Assembly (NCBI RefSeq): GCF_018812025.1
Contig: NC_063065.1
Span: forward strand, 31,023,642-31,087,641
Length of the DNA: 64,000 nt
DNA from: Megalobrama amblycephala
Lineage: Eukaryota; Chordata; Actinopteri; Cypriniformes; Xenocyprididae
Reading direction: 5' to 3'
The translations under genes were made by a program, and so were the position numbers. This document shows positions 57,547 to 64,000 of this stretch, one piece after another (the stretch's first letter is position 1; each line of letters starts with the position of its first letter). Under the pieces are notes generated by a model that saw nothing but the letters and a program-made list of their open reading frames with translations, searched no databases and was not told the origin of the DNA.

Positions 57547-58480
57547 CAATGAAGTTACACCAGAGACACATGCGAGCGCACGTGCACTTGTTGAAAGCCG
57601 TTCCAGAGAGAGAGAGAGGGAGATCAAATGCGAGTCATTCACTAATTGGAGCCCACAGTGGCCGGTGTCTTCAAAGGGAACTACTTTTGTTTTGATCCCT
57701 TAAATTGAATTGGACTGTGCTGCTGGCATCTCTTCTGCACATTACATGGCTGCTGATTCGCCCTCCCTCTACATGATCATCTGTCCGGTCGCTCCTCTCT
57801 CTCTCCCCGGGAAGCTGGTGGCAGCCTCTCTTTATCGCACAGCTATGGCAGTTGTGGAAAGAATCCATTATGCTGGGATCTCCAAATCCTCAACGGCCCA
57901 GAGTCAAGATTAAAAGAGTGACTGCCCACACACATTTATACTCGTCATCCCGCTGAAGCTTCACTCTAAATCATCAAGCAGGCCAGTTTCCTTTTTGTTG
58001 TTTTCCAGTGGGCCGATGAATATCTCTTCTTTTCAGTTTTTGTTGCCAGTTATGCTGGACTGAATGCGTAATCGATGCCAGTTAATTCCTCCAAGGGGCT
58101 TTTCCATGATTTTGTGCCTGCCATCAAAGCCTTTGTTCAGTTATCACAGCTTGTCAATGAATATGAGGTTCATATGTCACTGAAAATTAAGAAACACAAC
58201 CACAGGCATGTATCATTTTGCTTTAGGTTCAAAAGTCGTGACATTTAGACATTTGCTTGGAATGGCAACACGACCTGCACTCTCTCAGTGCTTCTCAAAA
58301 CCACTAATTAATTACAATATTTGACAGTAGTTTTGAAGAGGTGATCAAACAAGCTCATCTAAACGACTGGAAAGCAAAATGATTATTTTGGATAGTCAAT
58401 TTTGAGCAGATAAAAAAATAAAAATAAAAATCACTGGTTCAGGTCCATATACTATGTAAAATTTATGACTAAAATTGGCC
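57547..58480. other. No gene; candidate conserved block 57590-58150
   Basis: A repeat-free region with (GA)n at 57608-57622. No recognisable exon. Confidence 0.25.
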
Positions 58481-59040
58481 TTTGCACACTGAGTCTGAAA
58501 TTTTCATATGTGTTTTTTCATATTTGTGATTTGCACACTGGGTCCGATGCATATTAATGAATCCGTTGTGAAAAAAAATGTGCAAAACAATACAAAATGA
58601 AGTCTTCAAGCAGTGAGGATGATTTAGTTGTCCTCTCTCTTCTTAAAAAGAGAAAAAGAAAGAGGAAATATTGGTCCATCCAATCCCGAGATTGCGTAGA
58701 GAGAAAGGAGAGTTCACCTCATCAAGGAGCTGTGGGATTATCCCGAGCGATTCAAAGTTCAGGATGTTAGTGGCTCAGTTTGATGCTTTGCTAGCGATAC
58801 TGGCACAATCTGTCTTTATATTCGGTCTCTTTGTATTCCACACTTTATTTGTCATACAGTGCTGCTGCGTTGTGCTGTAGATGACGTGGATCAACTTGTC
58901 AGATGGCATTCGCTTGTACGGTGGCTCTGAATTGTCAAAACATCTCTCAAAATGCGTGCTACGGATGCGAAAAATGCACAAAATCGAACCTGATCCAATT
59001 TTTTTATGACGGATGAAAGTTTCAGAGGCAGTGTGTAAAC
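58481..59040 (+). mobile_element. PIF/Harbinger remnant with N-terminal transposase fragment
   Basis: The ends are inverted: TTTGCACACTGAGTCTGAAA at the left, and TTTCAGAGGCAGTGTGTAAA at the right. Between them the plus strand encodes, in shifting frames, 'SSSEDDLVVLSLLKKRKRKR' (58602-58661), then 'VHPIPRLRREKGEF', then 'VAQFDALLAIL'. These match the start of Harbinger-type transposases ('..W.HP...RR..GEF..L..EL', '..FDxLL..L'). The catalytic DDE region is absent. Confidence 0.75.
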
Positions 59041-59077
59041 GAGATTGAGACCACATGAGGTCGCATTTATTTTTTAA

Positions 59078-60109
59078 CGGATCATGAACTGCGTTGTTTT
59101 ATTGTTTTATAATGTTTCCTGTGTTGCACTTATAATGCTAGTATGCTTTTTACATCCAAAATTGTCATAATTTAGAAATAAAAGGCATTTTTTCTACCCT
59201 GATTTTAGCCTCTTATTTGAAAGCTCTGTTTTAAGGGGCGTGTCTGTGTGAGACTTCAGAGTAAACGCCCACTGCTGTGATTGGCTGACATCTTTGCATA
59301 TGAAATAGCTAAAGTATTACTCTCTCTTTTAGCATGTTTTTACTATCACAAGCTCTCTAATCGTGAAAAGTGTTGCATTACATTTAGATTTATGGCATTA
59401 TATTTAGATCGTGGCATGAAAGGTTGCAGTGATGAACATTGTAGTCGATCACAGACATGTTGTTGAGCTCACGAAAGCAGTGATCTTGTTATTGCAACTC
59501 AGTTTCTGCACACTAACGAATGCTTTCATCATAACTAACAGTGCAAACGCGATGTAAATAAGAGGTTCGCTGAATAAAACAGGATTTTGGGTGTGAGTCC
59601 AGAACTCAGTCACTGATAAACTCACACTGTTTGATTGACAGCTCCAGTGATTGTAAAGGGAGTGTTCTTCTTTATATAATTTAATCACCGTTAAATAACA
59701 GATTATTTTCATCCTACTAAGAGAAACAAGGTGAAGTTGAGCGTTTAGTCGCTGGTTTGATTTACTGACACACAGACAAAGATCATCTGACTGTACATGA
59801 ATCATTAACATCAGATCAGGCATTAGAATGAACACAGTTACTGACATGTTGTTGCATTACTGTCGAGTCCAGGCACTGCACAATATTTTGTAATCCTCAA
59901 CGGCATGTTTATTGCTTGGTAGCTCGATTCGGTTTAGCACCACATACGCCTATGTTACTTAGACTAACGTTACCTATTCTATTGCATGTCATGTGCGAAT
60001 CGGTGGGCGGGGCTAAACAGGCAGGGATGAAGTAAGCGTTGATCTTCGTCTGCAGAGGCGGTGCTTGCTGCCCTTTGACATCATAGATCCCCACTTTTAG
60101 AAATCCCCT
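59078..60109. mobile_element. TTAA-target DNA element, second copy of the 29395 family
   Basis: The left end CGGATCATGAACTGCG follows TTAA (59074-59077). The right end GAAATCCCCT precedes TTAA (60110-60113). Long collinear identity to 29395-30586 through 'CTGACATGTTGTTGCATTAC', after which the right portion differs, so this copy is a variant or recombinant. Confidence 0.85.
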
Positions 60110-60315
60110 TTAATAGTCGAAAATTATCAGATGCGAATTTCGGACTCTCGGTTTGTAAAGTTGTTGTGTTGTTCAAATTGTTTTTGTATATGCAAAAAAT
60201 ACGGATCTGATTACATTTTAAATTATACCATTGGATATATTACACATTATTGTGCAAAATATGTTTTAATGCTGTTGAAAGAAGTCTGAAGTTGGTAAAA
60301 TTTTTTTATGTTTCT

Positions 60316-60712
60316 GAAAGAAGTCTCTTTTGCTCATCAAGACTGTGTTTATTTGATCAAAAATACAGTGAAATATTATTCCAGTGTTTTCTAAGTGAAT
60401 ATATAGTAAAGTGTAATTTATTCCTGTGATCAAAGCTGAATTTTCAGCATCATTACTCCAGTCTTCAGTGTCACATAATCCTTCAGAAATCATTCTGATA
60501 TGCTGATTTGATGCTCAAGAAACATTTATGATTATTATCAATGTTGAAAACAGTTTCATTTTCTTGTGGAAACTGTCATACAATTTATTTTTCAGGATGT
60601 TTTGATGAATAAAAAAGTTCAAAAGAACAGCATTTATATGAAACTGAAACATAAAAGTCTTAACTGTAACTTTTGATCAATTTAATGCATCCTTAATGAA
60701 AAAAACATTAGT
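60316..60712 (+). repeat. Abundant fish interspersed repeat, copy 2
   Basis: Same order of blocks as 45018-45470: 'TTTGCTCATCAAGACTGTGT', 'AAATACAGTGAAATATTATT', 'TCCTGTGATCAAAGCTGAAT', 'CAGTCTTCAGTGTCACATAA'. Confidence 0.8.
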
Positions 60713-62379
60713 GTAATTGTAGTGCAATAGCTGGTGGTTGTCGAAACCGTACAGACCGAAACCGGCCTATATATTTTCTCTAAGAGGGCTGAAAACCCAT
60801 TAAATTGAAATGCAACAGTACAGTATAAAGCTGTGCTGAAATTAAAGCTCTCTCAAAACACCTCCATCTCAACTCAGAGTCTATTAGCAGCCGTTTTCAG
60901 CGATCACGACATCCATTCCACTGCTAATGCCCGATGGGACTGAGAAACTCCACACAACTATTGCTAATGAAAAATTGTGCTTGAAGCTACACAAAAGTTG
61001 CCCATTACTAATACAGCCTTAAACTCCCTAGTGACACGTATATTATATTCATACGATTTCCGTGCACAGAAGACTCGCAATGAAACCTTGACATTTTCAT
61101 TTGAAAGTTTGTTGGCTTGTCAACACTTTTATGACTTCTGAGAATTTTACATGCATTAATTAGTTGTAATCATAATAAGCTTTTCATTAGTGTTATGCTA
61201 CTGCTATAAATGAACTCTGTCTAATAACTGCCACACAGTTCTTCCAATTAAGCCATCTTGGTGCAATATCAATGTCTCAATAACAAGCTCTGAGTGTCAA
61301 TGCTCTTTCCTTTTTCGTGACCGTCTCTTTATCCACATTTCCAAGCGTTGACTTGGCTGGAGGCTACAGGTCAAAAATCACGGAAAAGGACACTGCCGGT
61401 TCAAACTCAGTATCACGGGCAGATGGAGAGCTTCATCAGAGCAGCGCTGCATTGATTATGAATGTGTCTGTCCTAACAATAGCCCACGCTGATGGATGCA
61501 GCTATCGGAGCCACACGCTTTCATTGACCTTCAGGGCTTATTGTCTTTAAAGTCTGGCGGCGGGACTTAGATAGAGGACTGGGTGGTAATTGGGCTAAAG
61601 AGAGAGGGAGACTGGTTGGTATGGATTTTGCATTAGTTTGTACTCGTAGGGAGTGTGCTGTCTAGATCGGCCAGTCATTTCCATTGGGAAAACGAGACAT
61701 TTGTGTGAAACCTTAAGTGATAAAAGGCCTTCTGCTTGTACCGCAGCAGAATCAGCGGTAGCTGTCAATTAGGCTTTAAATGACCGAAAATGCCTTCAGT
61801 CATGCCACTAGCAGCAGAGCCGGCCGGAGTTTAAGGAGAAACTGCCTGATGTCTGTCCAATGAATTTCTTGTCAACTTGGATCAATGTGGACACTAGAAC
61901 TGTGTTCCAAAACCTAGTGCGCTTGTCTCGCTGCCTACTGCCTACATGCATGAGCCTAAACTAAAACTAAAACCATAAAAAGCATTAAAAATAAAACAAC
62001 TTCTTTTATTTCAGCTAGTTCCCAAGGCAACATTTCTCATTTTCATTCAGTTTAACCCTTTCACCGACAGTATTTTTGATCATTTTCACAAAACGGCGAA
62101 GAATATTTTGCTATTTGAGTATCTGAACACACTATATATCAAAAGAAAGAACAGAGCCTCTGTTCTAGCTTCATGCATTCTTTTATTATCAACTCTTGAA
62201 TGTGGGGAAACATTTTGAACAAAAATTGGAGAAAATCATGTTTTTGTCAAAGACTTCATTCACAACTATGATCAAAACACAGACGGAGTAGATCGAGTGC
62301 ATCAACACCCCCAAAACTTCACAGTCATTAACCCTTCATGGGTCGACATTTCATTCAGTAACGTCAGGCATTTTTAATA
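60713..62379. other. No gene; candidate regulatory DNA and an old repeat
   Basis: 60850-61860 is free of recognised repeats and has blocks such as AGCAGCCGTTTTCAGCGATC, possibly conserved. 62040-62379, continuing after the Tc1 insertion at 63706, may be an older repeat ('AACCCTTTCACCGACAG', 'TTAACCCTTCATGGGTC') into which Tc1 landed. Confidence 0.25.
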
Positions 62380-62381
62380 TA

Positions 62382-63703
62382 CAGGTGCTGGTCATATAAT
62401 TAGAATATCGTGAAAAAGTTCATTTTTTTATTGTAAATTATTTTTAAAAATGAAACTTTCATATATTCTAGATTCCCTACATGTAAAGTAAAACATTTCA
62501 AAAGTTTATTATTTTTAAATTTTGATGATTAGAGCGTACAGCTCATGAAAGTCCAAAATCCAGTATCTCAAAATATTAGAATATTTCCTAAGATCAATCA
62601 AAAAATGGATTTTCAAAACAGAAAAGTTCAAGTTCTTTAAAGTATGTTCATTTGTACACTCAATACTTGGTCGGCAGCACATATTACAGCAAATGATTTG
62701 CTCCTAGCACAAATTACAGCATCAGTGAAGTGTGGCATGGAAGTGATCAGCCTGTGGCACTGCTGAGGCACTATTGAGCCTTCAGATCATCTGTATATTG
62801 TTGGATCGACTGTTTCTCATCTTTCTCTTGAAAATATCCCATAGATTCAGGGGTCAGGCATGTTGGCTGGCCAATAAAGCACAGTAATATCATGGTCAGC
62901 AAACCACTTGGAAGTGGTTTTTGCACTGGGGGCAGGGACTCTGGAACCATGATTTCAACATGAAATGCAAAATTTACTTTTATCTGAAAAGAGGACTTTC
63001 GACCACTGTTCACTGTCCAGTTCTTTTTCTCCTTAGCCCAGGTAAGATGCTTTTGACGTTGTTTCTGTTTCAGAAGTGGCTTGGTAGTCCTTTTCCTGAA
63101 GATGTCTGAGTGTGGTGGCTCTTGATGCGCTGACTCCGGCTTCATTCTACTCATTGTGAAGCTCTCCCAAGTGTTTGAATCGGCTTTACTTGACAGTATT
63201 CTCAAGCTTGTGGTCATGCCTGTTGCTTGTGCACCTTTGCCTACCCAATTTCTTCCTTCTAGTCAACTTTGCATTTAATATGTTTTGATACATCACTCTG
63301 TAAACAGCCACCACATTCAGTAATGACCATCCGTGACTTACTCTCTTTGTGGAGGGTGTCAATGATTGTCTCCTGGACCATTGTCACGTCAGCAGTCTTC
63401 CCAATTAGTGTGGTTTCAAAGAACAAGAGATACCTGGAATTTATACTGTAGGGATGGTCATTTAATGAAACTCAAATGTAAATATTCTAATATTTTGAGA
63501 TACTGGATTTTGGACTTTCATGAGCTGTATGCTCTAATCATCAAAATTAAAAAAAAACAAAAAAAACAAAAAACAAAAAACTTTTGAAATGTTTTACTTT
63601 ACATGTAGGGAATCTAGAATATATGAAAGTTTCATTTTTAAAAATAATTTACAATAAAAAGATGAACTTTTTCACGATATTCTAATTATATGACCAGCAC
63701 CTG
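62382..63703. mobile_element. 1322-bp Tc1-type transposon
   Basis: The ends CAGGTGCTGGTCATATAATT and AATTATATGACCAGCACCTG are inverted, and the similarity runs about 200 bp in from each side (for example CTCATGAAAGTCCAAAATCC near 62543 and its inverse near 63510). It is flanked by TA on both sides (62380-62381, 63704-63705), the Tc1 target. Confidence 0.93.
62760..63450 (-). pseudogene. Tc1-like transposase, inactivated
   Basis: The minus strand reads 'TTLIGKTADVTMVQETIIDT' then 'LHKESKSRMVI', the N-terminal helix-turn-helix part ending near 'QSDVSKHIKCKVD'. After several stops, 'KPLLKQKQRQKHLTWAKEKK' then 'NWT' lies at about 63080-63010, the linker before the catalytic domain. Many frameshifts and stops follow, and the DDE catalytic region is not intact. 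The longest open piece is 63217-62771 (148 codons). Confidence 0.85.
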
Positions 63704-63804
63704 TATATGCTGTTTAATGTTTGATGATTGCGTTATTTTACATGCTTCTGTCGCTTGTTTCTGCTTCTTCTTCACCTGTGTTTTGATCCAGAGTATTATC
63801 ACAG

Positions 63805-64000
63805 CTAAACTGTGAAATATTATTCTGTTTTCTATGTGAATATACTGCAAAATACAATTTATTTCCTGTGATCAAACCTGAATTTTCACGATCCTCCAGA
63901 AGTCATGCTGATTTGCTGCTCAAGAAACTTTTCTGATTTTTACCTTTCAGTCGTATTTTTGTGGAAACCATCATATATTTTATTTTTCAAGTTTCTTTAA
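63805..64000 (+). repeat. Abundant fish interspersed repeat, copy 3 (runs off the window)
   Basis: It begins inside the family ('GTGAAATATTATTCTGTTTT', 'TTCCTGTGATCAAACCTGAA', 'TTTGCTGCTCAAGAAAC'). Truncated at the window end. Confidence 0.75.

Overview
This window looks like a repeat-rich, gene-poor stretch of a teleost genome, most likely a cyprinid (carp, goldfish or zebrafish relative). The reasons are the AT-rich intergenic DNA, GT-AG introns, and a repeat set typical of cyprinids: hAT, TTAA-target (Kolobok/piggyBac-like), Tc1 and Harbinger DNA transposons, L1 and other LINE fragments, DIRS-type gag fragments, and palindromic 'CTGGGTTAAAAACAACCCA' elements. There are no bacterial or viral gene arrays, and I see no CRISPR, tRNA or rRNA.

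The only host protein-coding gene I can support is the 3' part of vstm2a (V-set and transmembrane domain containing 2A) on the minus strand. Three exons are visible: 35352-35402 (17 codons of the V domain), 34088-34421 (the rest of the V domain, with the Y-E-C cysteine, plus a Ser/Thr/Lys-rich stalk) and 24713-24789 (a hydrophobic C-terminal tail and the stop). All three join in frame with good splice signals. The signal-peptide exon and the first half of the V domain were not found upstream, so the 5' intron probably runs more than 28 kb, off the high-coordinate end of the window.

Layout. 0-5.1 kb: a TTAA-type fragment, a LINE interrupted by a 1.48-kb DNA element that itself carries a 0.96-kb foldback element, then two L1-type fragments in opposite orientations. 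6.3-6.6 kb: a Tc1 end. 7.8-14.9 kb: a 7.16-kb hAT-type insertion with a perfect 8-bp target duplication. It encloses about 3.4 kb of a 42-bp minisatellite with a 632-bp higher-order repeat, a TTAA element, an LTR-like stretch and a DIRS gag fragment. 15-24 kb: mostly unique DNA with scattered repeats, plus a TTAA element (21.9-23.2 kb) containing a 120-bp palindromic trimer. 24.7-35.4 kb: the vstm2a exons, with introns carrying TTAA and hAT-type elements and a second copy of the foldback. 35.4-64 kb: the presumed vstm2a 5' intron/upstream region. It holds a 978-bp hAT, a 1.8-kb 'GGGGCCAAGCA' element, a 32-bp minisatellite, a second DIRS fragment, a cluster of palindromic elements, a Harbinger remnant, another TTAA element pair, and a Tc1 element with a dead transposase.

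Most open reading frames here come from repeats or chance. The most notable structures are the hAT-borne higher-order minisatellite, the palindromic trimer with an inverted loop in one copy, and the paired foldback elements. All calls were made by reading the sequence. No database comparison was possible.
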